DNA of 64,000 nucleotides from contig JACRLB010000021.1 of the NCBI GenBank assembly GCA_016235445.1, forward strand, positions 1 through 64,000. The letters run 5' to 3'. Below are positions 51,352 to 58,740 of this stretch, piece by piece. The stretch is from Chloroflexota bacterium (GTDB taxonomy: Bacteria; Chloroflexota; Anaerolineae; Anaerolineales; Villigracilaceae). A program made the translations under genes and the position numbers. The notes below the pieces were generated by a model that worked only from the letters and a program-made list of their open reading frames with translations, ran no database searches and was not told the origin of the DNA. Numbering within the stretch: the first letter of the stretch is position 1; every line of letters starts with the position of its first letter.

Positions 51352-51984
51352 ATGGCTAAATACACCAAACGTAGTCATATTCATCCAAGATTGGGCATTG
51401 TGTTGTATCTGATTCTATTCACATGCGGTGGATTGTTGTTTGGTTCGATCCTCTGGGTCTTCCATCGAATTCAAACAAGATTTGGAGATGAACTCGCCGA
51501 AGTTGCGGCAGCACTCATGTCCATTCTCATCCTCGCGTTGATCACGGTTGGGATGCGCGCCGGCTGGAGTCTGGATCGTTTCATTCGACATCGCAAAATC
51601 GACCTCTGGCGAATTCACCGATCCATCAGACAGACCGGATATTTCCTTTCATTACTGGGATACGAGGAAAATCAACCTCAGACGAGCCTGCTCGAATCAG
51701 GGATTTCAAACACAACCCAAATGCTGGCAAGCATGGATAGACCGAAACGGCGTGGCAGACCACCCACCCACTCGCTTGATCGCTGGATGCGGGTCGTATT
51801 AGCCTGGGAAAATCGCGATCCATTCCGAAACCCCATGACCTTGACCGAATTTCTTTCCCAGGAATTTGGTACGTATGCTGACGGGACTCCCTGCATGTCT
51901 GAGAACAGTTTCTACGAGAATCGAAAGAAGGTATTTGAGGAACTTCGCAAAAACGCCTCGCTACAACAGGAAACTGGAACATAA
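51352..51984 (+). CDS. Two-helix membrane protein with AT-hook-like motif, unknown
   Basis: 210 residues. Two hydrophobic segments (IVLYLILFTCGGLLFGSILWV and LMSILILALITVGMRAGW) lie in the first 80 residues. The cytoplasmic part has KRRGRPPTHSLDRW, whose RGRP core is an AT-hook-like minor-groove motif, and ends in a helical region. It may tether DNA to the membrane, but this is speculation. No good ribosome-binding site is seen. It faces away from the HTH gene, with a 175-base spacer and a clear terminator behind it. Confidence 0.55.
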   Translation: MAKYTKRSHIHPRLGIVLYLILFTCGGLLFGSILWVFHRIQTRFGDELAEVAAALMSILILALITVGMRAGWSLDRFIRHRKIDLWRIHRSIRQTGYFLSLLGYEENQPQTSLLESGISNTTQMLASMDRPKRRGRPPTHSLDRWMRVVLAWENRDPFRNPMTLTEFLSQEFGTYADGTPCMSENSFYENRKKVFEELRKNASLQQETGT

Positions 51985-52005
51985 AATCAAAAGAGAGTAA
52001 TCCAA

Positions 52006-52038
52006 ATAAAAGCCGCTGCTCATGCGGCTTTTATTTTT
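52006..52038 (+). terminator. Rho-independent terminator
   Basis: ATAAAAGCCGC (52006-52016) and GCGGCTTTTAT (52024-52034) pair as an 11-bp stem followed by TTTTTT. It ends the 210-residue membrane protein gene. Confidence 0.8.
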
Positions 52039-52295
52039 TCCGAAGAGATCTGTAAACCCAAGTTGACAACAACGCGCCCAAAAAACATGACATTTAGCAC
52101 AGGATTTATGTGATTTGCGTCTATGGTGGTTTCTGCTTGCCATTAATCATCTTGAAATAAAATTATTTTTCACGCAAATGGGGTCCATGACACTTACGAT
52201 AGAGGCGTTTACCATCCCGATTTCAATTCATACTGCATGAAATGGTACTTAACGTAGTGTTTTTTTGACCCAGTATCATACCTAACGGGTAAAAA

Positions 52296-52466
52296 ATGAA
52301 TTCATTATTTATCGGTCTCCTCGTGGGCATTGTATTCTTCCTTTTCCCCATTGTGATTGGAATAGTGTTGTTCTTTATCCTGATTGTACGCATCAGATGG
52401 ATGTTCAGGAAAAGAGACGATGATATTCAATCATATCCAACCCGCCCATATAAGACTCATCTTTAA
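52296..52466 (+). CDS. 56-residue membrane microprotein
   Basis: Begins MNSLFIGLLVGIVFFLFP, continues as one long or two short hydrophobic segments (IVIGIVLFFILIVRIRW) and ends in a charged tail FRKRDDDIQSYPTRPYK. No strong Shine-Dalgarno sequence is present. It sits alone in a 660-base gap between two terminators. The hydrophobic design and positive-inside tail favour a real product. Function unknown; it might be a toxin, holin-like or membrane anchor protein. The rest of the gap holds the palindromes described below. Confidence 0.5.
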   Translation: MNSLFIGLLVGIVFFLFPIVIGIVLFFILIVRIRWMFRKRDDDIQSYPTRPYKTHL

Positions 52467-52508
52467 TTCACTCCACTACATTTTCCAAAAATACTCTCAG
52501 GGGGCTGC

Positions 52509-52562
52509 ATGGGTATCGGGAATACCCATCAAATAATGCCGCCGGAATTTCCGTAGAATTCC
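52509..52562. promoter_or_regulatory. Two palindromes upstream of the partition/replication operon
   Basis: ATGGGTAT (52509-52516) with ATACCCAT (52522-52529), and GGAATT (52544-52549) with AATTCC (52557-52562). The pair lies before the par-rep operon and could be an operator or a centromere-like site for the partition proteins. Confidence 0.4.
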
Positions 52563-52600
52563 TGTGACTCATAATGGGGAATTAATTGACTCCCGCCGTG

Positions 52601-52633
52601 TAAAAGAGCCACTGTACGTGGCTCTTTTATCTT
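52601..52633 (+). terminator. Terminator directly before the par-rep operon
   Basis: TAAAAGAGCCAC (52601-52612) and GTGGCTCTTTTA (52618-52629) form a 12-bp stem followed by a T-containing tail. The next gene starts 20 bases later with no promoter seen in between, so it may act as an attenuator for that operon. Confidence 0.7.
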
Positions 52634-52652
52634 AACCCAAGCGAGGTTGAAC

Positions 52653-52862
52653 ATGGCCAGAGTTGTCATATACCTTCTCGAACCAGAAATGAACGCACTC
52701 AATCAATTAGCCCAACAGGAATATCGACCCGTGAAGTCACAGGCAGCATTGATCATCAGAAATGAACTCAAGCGTCTTGGTCTGATCGAGGGACAACTGG
52801 CAGGCGGAGACAAACAAACCGAGTTATCTACCGAAACCGATGACCGGGGTGCAGCATGCTAG
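52653..52862 (+). CDS. Ribbon-helix-helix-like small protein
   Basis: 69 residues. MARVVIYLLEPEMNALNQLAQQEYRPVKSQAALIIRNELKRLG fits a beta-strand followed by two helices as in Arc/CopG regulators, then an acidic Gln/Thr/Glu tail. GAGG is 7 bases before ATG 52653. It heads the par-rep operon and may be its repressor. Assignment is by shape, not by a recognised family. Confidence 0.5.
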   Translation: MARVVIYLLEPEMNALNQLAQQEYRPVKSQAALIIRNELKRLGLIEGQLAGGDKQTELSTETDDRGAAC

Positions 52863-53059
52863 AACAGCCCACCCAGGAAATCGAACTGACCGCCGAACAA
52901 CGCCGCAATCTGGGGCATGTATATCGCATGATCCTTAGCTGGCGAAGGGATCGTAAAAATAAAACGGCATCCCCACCTGTAACCGAATCGATGTCCGGAG
53001 AACACCAATCACCACAGACTGAATCGGATTCCGCCGAACAGACAGAAAGCGAGTCCTGA
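52856..53059 (+). CDS. Small acidic-tailed protein, unknown
   Basis: 67 residues. IELTAEQRRNLGHVYRMILSWRRDRKNK is helical and basic; the second half is Ser/Glu/Thr-rich and probably disordered. It overlaps the previous gene by 7 bases and is followed by a 27-residue frame, so translation is coupled. Not recognised. Confidence 0.5.
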   Translation: MLEQPTQEIELTAEQRRNLGHVYRMILSWRRDRKNKTASPPVTESMSGEHQSPQTESDSAEQTESES

Positions 53060-53060
53060 G

Positions 53061-53144
53061 ATGTTCACAGGAATTTTCGTCGGACTCGCCATATTTGGCG
53101 GAAGCCTCCTTATCGGGGTGATCGTTTTCTTTCTTGTGTTCTGA
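53061..53144 (+). CDS. 27-residue single-helix membrane peptide
   Basis: Starts MFTGIFVGLAIFGGSLLIG and ends VFFLVF. It is one uninterrupted hydrophobic helix and starts 1 base after the preceding stop (TGAGATG). The element carries a second tiny membrane protein at 52296. Real translation is plausible from the coupled start but unproven. Confidence 0.4.
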   Translation: MFTGIFVGLAIFGGSLLIGVIVFFLVF

Positions 53145-53195
53145 TCCCAACAGAGCCCGAAGCATCTTCATCGTTTTCAAAAATAGGAACCTATC

Positions 53196-53966
53196 ATGTC
53201 CACCAAAGTCATCTGTATTGCCAATCAAAAAGGTGGGGTCGGCAAGACCACGACTGCCGTATCCCTCGCCCACTGTCTGTCTCAAAAAGGCCGGCGCGTA
53301 TTACTGATCGATCTTGACCCACAAGGTCAATCCGCCACGGCACTGGGACACAACCCCGAACCTGGCGCGTTTTATCTGCTCACAATGGGAAGCACACCGC
53401 AGGAGACCACCTTTGTGCAGTCATGGGTGCGTTTCTCCGGTCGGGAAGGACTATACCTCCTGCCCGGCAACCAACAGACGATGGCCGCCCAGACCGTGCT
53501 CAACGCGCAGGACAAACCCATCTCTGCCATCCGCCAATCCATCCAGCGCTTTTTCAAAGATGGACTGCACTACATCCTCTTCGACACCGCGCCCAGTGTC
53601 GGCGGCATCCAGGAACGCGCGGTCTGGGCCTCCGACCTGGTGATTGTGCCGACTGCCACCGAGTTCCTTTCCGCCGACGGAGTCTCGAAGGTGCTGCTCA
53701 TGATGAGCGTGCTTCAGGAAAAGAAAAACTGGCGCGGAAATCTATTGGGCATCCTGCCGACCTTCTTCGATGAACAAACCCGCGAGAGCAAAGCCACGAT
53801 GGAAAACCTGAAGGAACGATTTGATGCAAGTGTTCTGCCACCCATCCATCGCTCCACGCTGTTACGGGAATGCGCCGCCGAAGGGAAAACCATTTTGGAA
53901 TTTGATCCTGTGTGCCGGGCTGCCAAGGAATATCAAACATTGACCCAGCACGTGATGAAATTTTAG
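53196..53966 (+). CDS. ParA-family partition ATPase
   Basis: 256 residues. Deviant Walker A NQKGGVGKTTTAVSLA, Walker A' VLLIDLDPQGQSATALG and Walker B YILFDTAPSVGG are clear. ParA proteins form dynamic ATP-dependent gradients on the nucleoid to partition plasmids. It is followed 10 bases later (TAGGAGG) by a basic tandem-domain protein likely to be its partner. Its place in an integrated element implies an episomal phase or a role in stabilising the element. Confidence 0.93.
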   Translation: MSTKVICIANQKGGVGKTTTAVSLAHCLSQKGRRVLLIDLDPQGQSATALGHNPEPGAFYLLTMGSTPQETTFVQSWVRFSGREGLYLLPGNQQTMAAQTVLNAQDKPISAIRQSIQRFFKDGLHYILFDTAPSVGGIQERAVWASDLVIVPTATEFLSADGVSKVLLMMSVLQEKKNWRGNLLGILPTFFDEQTRESKATMENLKERFDASVLPPIHRSTLLRECAAEGKTILEFDPVCRAAKEYQTLTQHVMKF

Positions 53967-53975
53967 GAGGCGGAT

Positions 53976-54578
53976 ATGACCGGACGACGTGACCCATTTG
54001 AGAAGACTGATACACCGACCCCAACTCAACCAACCAGCCTCTACGACTCCCTGCGTGTGGCAGCGCCGCGTAAACGCAAGCGCCAGTGGGAAAAACAACA
54101 ACAGAACCGCAAGGTGGTCTATCGCGGCATCGATCCCAAGCTGGCATTGAAGGTGAAGACGATTGCTGATGATCTGCAAGTCCCATCAGGAGAGGTGGCA
54201 TGTGCGGTGCTCGAATACGCACTGCGTTCCTATGAACGCGGTGATTTTGATCTCCACCCGCGTCCCAATCCGGAACGCATGCGCATGACCCTCTTCCCAC
54301 GAAGCGACTCCGCACATTCGATCAACAGACCTCAACGTACTGCCAAACATAAACGACCGGAAGCCTTGTGGCGGGTCATCACCACCTGGCGCGGGTTCTC
54401 TCCTGAACTCAAACAGGAACTGGCAGCGCTGGCCTCCGATGATGGCTTGCATGTACCCATTGGGGAATTGATCACGGCCCTGCTGCGCTTTGGTCTGAAA
54501 GCGTATGAAACCGGATTGCTGAAGCTGGAACCCAAACCGAAATCCACCTCTTTTACTTTAGCGCACAAAGGCAAATGA
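53976..54578 (+). CDS. Tandem-domain DNA-binding-like partner of ParA
   Basis: 200 residues with two copies of a roughly 60-residue unit: first VVYRGIDPKLALKVKTIADD with LQVPSGEVACAVLEYALRSY, second ALWRVITTWRGFSPELKQEL with LHVPIGELITALLRFGLKAYETG. Each ends in a short hydrophobic strand after a Pro-rich link (DLHPRPNPE, KLEPKPKS). The strand-helix-helix shape resembles ribbon-helix-helix repeats. The N-terminal leader is basic (RKRKRQWEK). As the gene after ParA it is probably the centromere-binding adaptor, in place of a standard ParB. GGAGG precedes the ATG. Confidence 0.65.
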   Translation: MTGRRDPFEKTDTPTPTQPTSLYDSLRVAAPRKRKRQWEKQQQNRKVVYRGIDPKLALKVKTIADDLQVPSGEVACAVLEYALRSYERGDFDLHPRPNPERMRMTLFPRSDSAHSINRPQRTAKHKRPEALWRVITTWRGFSPELKQELAALASDDGLHVPIGELITALLRFGLKAYETGLLKLEPKPKSTSFTLAHKGK

Positions 54579-54802
54579 TGACGTTCCGCCAAAAATTACT
54601 TTATCAATTGAATGAGATGAAGAACGCAGGCGGCAGAGACAACGTGCCGCCTGCGTCCTGTCCACGTTCCGCCCACGCATCCGCCTACGTTGCCGCCTAC
54701 GTTGAACGCACAGGAAGGGATAGGATGCATGAAATCCTGCGCGAACGGTCTGGGAGACCTGTTGAAAAAAACAGGCTTGTTTTACGGGGAGGTCCTGCAT
54801 GA
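54575..54802 (+). CDS. Small basic protein, unknown
   Basis: 75 residues starting MMTFRQKLLYQLNEMKNAGG, with a basic central and C-terminal part (RTGRDRMHEILRERSGRPVEK). The ATG overlaps the previous stop (ATGATG), and its own stop overlaps the next start (ATGA). That double coupling supports it as real. Not recognised; possibly a replication accessory. Confidence 0.55.
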   Translation: MMTFRQKLLYQLNEMKNAGGRDNVPPASCPRSAHASAYVAAYVERTGRDRMHEILRERSGRPVEKNRLVLRGGPA

Positions 54803-56730
54803 GCGATCTTCAACAAGCCTGGAGTTCCGTGTTGACTCAATTACAGATGGACATGCCGCGCGCCTCCTTCGAAACCTGGGTGCTGGGCACGCAAGCCCTG
54901 GGATTGGAAAACGATGTACTGCTTGTTTCCACGCGTAATGCCTATGCTCGTGACTGGCTGGACTCCCGCCTGACCAGCACGGTGCAGAGATTGCTGGTTG
55001 GAATTTTGAATCGTTCCGTCTCTGTGAAGTTCGTTGTCGGTGATGAGTCACAGGAAGAAATGGAAACCGAAGCGGAGGAAACGGACGAACCGGAATTGAA
55101 CATCGAGCCGGTGCAGTGGCTGGATTATGACCGCATCGTCCAGCCGCACAAGCAGGTCGTGGTGAAGGGTTATCTGCGCCGACTGGGAACGGAGATCGGA
55201 CCCAAGGCGGTCTGGTTGTATGTTGGATTTCATCAGGCGGCGTGGAGGGTGCAGGATCAAAACAATCCATCCGGAAAACCATTGCACAGCCATGAGGTGA
55301 AGCGTTTCAGCGCAATGAGCAACGGCGCCTTCTGGCGACTATTGAAACACACTGGCATTCAGGGACACCTGACCGGACTCGTGCAACGGGTCGATTCTCA
55401 GGATGCGCGTCGCTTTCGGCGCGGACGGGACGGACGTCCGCATCGCGCGCCGATCCGCTACCAGGTTTTCATGACCCCGCGCCTGACACGCGCCGACGCC
55501 ACTGCAGTTCATCTGCGATTGAAAGCGTTGATCGAAAAACATAACTCCATCACCAGCGCCTTACAGGAAATGCTGGCGGTCGAGGATGTCATGGAACTGC
55601 TCGAACCAATGGATGTGAAACTGCCTCATGCGCCCGTGAACACGGTGATGGATATGGTGAAGCCGGAAACAGGTGAAAAGTTTTCACCTGAAATCGAGCG
55701 TCTGGCGCAGGAACTGCATCGCAGGATCATCAACTGCCTCGGTGACATCCACATCCCGCACTACTTCATCACGGAAACCATCCACCGCTACAACCTGACG
55801 CCCGCGCAAGCCTGGCTGATCACGGTCGCGCGCGATATGGCATTCATCAATGCCCGCACCGGCGAGCGCCGGGATACGGTGACCTTCAAGCAAGGATATC
55901 AGGAGATGGCGGAGTTGATCGGTTCCAACCGCTACAAAACAGTACAAGCCTGGCTCCATCTGCATTGGACTTCGCAACAACGCGGGGGCAACCTTTCCCG
56001 CTTTCTGCAAGAAATCGAACTGCCTGATTCAAAGACATACGCCGACTTGCGCGTGGAGTCGATGCCGCGTGCTTTTCGGGTGCTGTTGGACGAACCGCTG
56101 GACGCAGATGGGAGCATTAGGGTGGACGCAAATGGGAGTCATATGGCAGACGCAGATGGGAGTATTAGCTGGACGCAAATGGGAACAATAGCAGACGCAA
56201 ATGGGAGTCATATGGTGGACGCAAATGGGAGTGATTTAAACTCTTTTAAACACCCCTTAAACACCTACAAGAAAAACACTTCCACCACCCAACACGCGCA
56301 AAGCGCGAAAGCGGCGGAGGCGGTCGCTCCTGATTTTTGGGAACTCGAACTTCTGCTTCAGCAGAATGATGTGCATCCCAAAGTCCAAAAGGAACTGCTC
56401 GAAGTCCAGGCATCCGTGCATGCCTTTGTCTCGTGGGTGTTGTACGTTGCCAGCCCCGGGAGTGGGAATCTTTCCGACCCGTTAGGCTATGCCCTCAGCC
56501 GTTTGCGCGAACATCCCCTGCGTGAAGCGCGCGGAGTCTTCCGCCAATTTGCCGACCTGCCACCGGAAGAGTTGCTGGCATTGATCGACTCCACACCCAC
56601 CCGGGCATATGAACTGCCCACAAAAATTGAACACCCACTCGCGCACGCCTGGAAGAAGGCAATGGGTTCCAACAACCCAAGACTGCCCGTTGTGCGCGAA
56701 ATCCTCTTTGGCGAAGGAGCCAGTGAATAA
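54799..56730 (+). CDS. Replication-initiator-like protein with DnaA N-terminal domain
   Basis: 643 residues. Residues 1-85 match DnaA domain I: AWSSVLTQLQMDMPRASFETWV, VLLVSTRNAYARDWLDSRLTSTVQRLL. DnaA domain I contacts helicase. There is no AAA+ domain; instead comes an unfamiliar region with basic KGYLRRLG and a winged-helix-like part around TFKQGYQEMAELIGSNRYKTVQAWL. Residues 435-480 encode a DANGS-type repeat created by six DNA repeats in the gene. The C-terminus is helical. I infer a plasmid-type initiator. Close homologues with an assigned role are unknown to me. Confidence 0.65.
   Translation: MSDLQQAWSSVLTQLQMDMPRASFETWVLGTQALGLENDVLLVSTRNAYARDWLDSRLTSTVQRLLVGILNRSVSVKFVVGDESQEEMETEAEETDEPELNIEPVQWLDYDRIVQPHKQVVVKGYLRRLGTEIGPKAVWLYVGFHQAAWRVQDQNNPSGKPLHSHEVKRFSAMSNGAFWRLLKHTGIQGHLTGLVQRVDSQDARRFRRGRDGRPHRAPIRYQVFMTPRLTRADATAVHLRLKALIEKHNSITSALQEMLAVEDVMELLEPMDVKLPHAPVNTVMDMVKPETGEKFSPEIERLAQELHRRIINCLGDIHIPHYFITETIHRYNLTPAQAWLITVARDMAFINARTGERRDTVTFKQGYQEMAELIGSNRYKTVQAWLHLHWTSQQRGGNLSRFLQEIELPDSKTYADLRVESMPRAFRVLLDEPLDADGSIRVDANGSHMADADGSISWTQMGTIADANGSHMVDANGSDLNSFKHPLNTYKKNTSTTQHAQSAKAAEAVAPDFWELELLLQQNDVHPKVQKELLEVQASVHAFVSWVLYVASPGSGNLSDPLGYALSRLREHPLREARGVFRQFADLPPEELLALIDSTPTRAYELPTKIEHPLAHAWKKAMGSNNPRLPVVREILFGEGASE
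56101..56236 (+). repeat. Six iteron-like direct repeats inside the initiator gene
   Basis: Copies with core GACGCARATGGGAGY begin at 56101, 56125, 56149, 56172, 56194 and 56218. Spacings are 24, 24, 23, 22 and 24 bases, about two helix turns. Because the third and fourth spacings are 23 and 22, copy four is read in another frame (WTQMGTIA), so DNA sequence rather than protein is conserved. This is typical of origin iterons. Confidence 0.7.
56231..56270. other. AT-rich stretch next to iterons, candidate unwinding site
   Basis: Immediately after the last repeat, TTTAAACTCTTTTAAACACC and TTAAACACC form an AT-rich segment in an otherwise GC-balanced gene, with a repeated TTTAAAC/TTAAAC word. 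With the iterons it copies the layout of origins placed inside initiator genes. Confidence 0.5.
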
Positions 56731-56731
56731 C

Positions 56732-57862
56732 ATGCAACTACAGTTTCTGATCACCTCCGAACAACGCGCCTCCGGCGCCATGTTCATGGAGTCTTTGAAC
56801 GATACCGTCCTCGCGTTTATCTATCCCACGGATGGAACGCGCACCTTCCACACCTTCTTCTGCCCGCCCATGCGGATCATTGCGCTCAACGCAGATGGAC
56901 AGGTGATGTTCGATGAAGTCATCACCAAATGGCGCTGGGTGAAATTGCCCGTTTGTAAGTACGTGATCGAGACCGGCCCCAAGGTGGACTATCGCCCATA
57001 TCTCCAAACGGTTTTATCCGTTGCACCGGACCTGCCTCAGCAAGGTTCAATGGATCCGAGCATGCGCATGGACAGTTTGTTGTTCGCATTGCTGGCAGAA
57101 GCCGTCGCTGACATCCGACGCATCCGCGATGCCCATCGCGGCGAGGTTCGTCCTGAGGTACAACGGCGCAGGTTCGAAGCTTGGGAACGCGGGCAGATCG
57201 TGAGTTCCGCCGGGTTCATCCTGGATCTTTCGCATGCCTGGCATCTGCCGGATGGCGCGGTGAAGTTATCGTATTCCGTCCTGAAAGCCGAGGAACCCTA
57301 TCTGGATGAGATCGTGGCGGCATCCGTGGCTGGCATCCCCTGGCGGCACGAATTTCCCAATCACTGCATTCGCTGCGGCAAGTCCGCTTCCTGGCGACCG
57401 ATCCTCAACCCAGCTCCAAATGCACCGGTGGAAATTCTGTGGCGCTATCAGCGTCCGGAGAACGCCATCCCGATCTGCCATCACTGCACGGAAACCTTGA
57501 ACCTGCTGCGGGATGAGTCATTGCAAATTGATCTGGTCTGGGGCTTATGGGGTCCGCGTTTCGAAGCCTTCTGGCAATGGCATCGCGCCACGAAGAATAA
57601 CCGTTTGTCCAAGGAGTGGGATATGTATACCCATCCGCTTTGGCCGGCAGACTTTGGCGGAGAACAGTGGGAGATGGGCAGTGGCGCCTTGAAGTTCGCC
57701 GAACCGCGACCACCTCATCAGGTCATCCGGGATGAACAACATATGCAAGCGTTGCGCCGTGGGTTGTACAGCAAAAAGTTTCGCGGGCGACAGCCGGGCG
57801 AGACCCCCTTGCAGAAGTTATTAGACTTCCGCCTCGATATTCCACAAGGAGAACCCCGATGA
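56732..57862 (+). CDS. DUF192 domain fused to a zinc-ribbon-like C-terminal region
   Basis: 376 residues. The N-terminal about 90 residues fit DUF192: QRASGAMFMESLNDTVLAF, FHTFFCPPMRIIALNADGQV, YVIETGP. The middle is helical. A CxxC...CxxC pair, HCIRCGKSASWR and IPICHHCTETLN, indicates a zinc-binding ribbon as in HNH-like or structural modules, but no HNH catalytic His pattern is clear. The start could also be GTG 56723. It overlaps the next gene by 4 bases. DUF192 proteins are of unknown function and usually secreted; here there is no signal peptide. Role in the element unknown. Confidence 0.6.
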   Translation: MQLQFLITSEQRASGAMFMESLNDTVLAFIYPTDGTRTFHTFFCPPMRIIALNADGQVMFDEVITKWRWVKLPVCKYVIETGPKVDYRPYLQTVLSVAPDLPQQGSMDPSMRMDSLLFALLAEAVADIRRIRDAHRGEVRPEVQRRRFEAWERGQIVSSAGFILDLSHAWHLPDGAVKLSYSVLKAEEPYLDEIVAASVAGIPWRHEFPNHCIRCGKSASWRPILNPAPNAPVEILWRYQRPENAIPICHHCTETLNLLRDESLQIDLVWGLWGPRFEAFWQWHRATKNNRLSKEWDMYTHPLWPADFGGEQWEMGSGALKFAEPRPPHQVIRDEQHMQALRRGLYSKKFRGRQPGETPLQKLLDFRLDIPQGEPR

Positions 57863-58740
57863 CCTTTTTTGCCTTTCTCGGCGCGCTAAGTTTGAGCGTG
57901 CTGGCGTTTGAACTGCTGAACGTGTTTCAGAATACCTTCAGCACCTTTGGCGGCAACCGCCTGATGAACTTTCAATCCCAGACTCCAATCAAGAGACGTT
58001 CGACCTGGGAGGCGTTATTGATCGCCATCCTGCCGGGACGCTTTGATCCCGATCAGGCGAAGAACATGAGTGATGTGATCAGCTTGCTCAGGCGGGCTGG
58101 CTATCCATACGATACCCCCGGTGAATTCTATGCCGTGGCGATCCGTGACTTCTCGACCTTTCTGCTGGTGGGCGGGATGCTGGCAGGCGCTTTAGCCGCG
58201 ATGAACATTATCGCTGCCGCGCCAGTGATTGCTGGCATCTTCATTCTGCTTGGATTGCGCCGACCCTATGTACGCTTGAAGACGCTTGCAAAGAAACGCG
58301 CCGAGTCGCTGCGCAATAACATGTTGATCGGGCTATCGGTATTGAGTTCACTGTTATCTTCCGGCGTGGGTGTGCAGGAGGCACTGCGCCGCGCTTCGAC
58401 CGTGGGTGGACCATTCTGTAATTTACTTGGTTTACTTGTTGCGCGCATGGAGGTGGAGGACTTCACCAAAGCCATTGATGTGACCCGCGCCCATCTGCCT
58501 GATCCCAAGGATGTGGAAGCGAATCTCTTCCTGCGCGACATCTATGACTTCTTCGCCAACAATCGTCCAGTCCTGTCCAGTGTGCAGGGACTTCAAGAGT
58601 CTGTTCACCGTTCCGTGGTGGAATCAACCGAGGAACGTGCAGCTCTCGTGCGTCAGCGTGCTGGCTTGTTCGGGGTGATGGCGGTGCTGGGTCTGGTGCT
58701 GGCAATCATCGCGCCGTTCATGGGGTCGGGGCTGATGTAA
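57859..58740 (+). CDS. TadC/GspF-like membrane protein
   Basis: 293 residues with three to four helices. The core RRAGYPYDTPGEFYAVAI, a double membrane region (LVGGMLAGALAAMNIIAAAPVIAGIFILLG) and VLSSLLSSGVGVQEALRRAS match the type II secretion F/TadC domain that anchors pilus or secretion ATPases. The C-terminus is a last helix (FGVMAVLGLVLAIIAPF). No TadA ATPase, pilin or TadB is next to it, so it is orphaned on this element. It starts in ATGA overlap with the previous gene. Confidence 0.7.
   Translation: MTFFAFLGALSLSVLAFELLNVFQNTFSTFGGNRLMNFQSQTPIKRRSTWEALLIAILPGRFDPDQAKNMSDVISLLRRAGYPYDTPGEFYAVAIRDFSTFLLVGGMLAGALAAMNIIAAAPVIAGIFILLGLRRPYVRLKTLAKKRAESLRNNMLIGLSVLSSLLSSGVGVQEALRRASTVGGPFCNLLGLLVARMEVEDFTKAIDVTRAHLPDPKDVEANLFLRDIYDFFANNRPVLSSVQGLQESVHRSVVESTEERAALVRQRAGLFGVMAVLGLVLAIIAPFMGSGLM

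Noticed and set aside
56101-56236. Repeat as a CRISPR array.
   Set aside because: Spacers are only about 7-10 bases and the repeats are inside a coding sequence with no cas genes.
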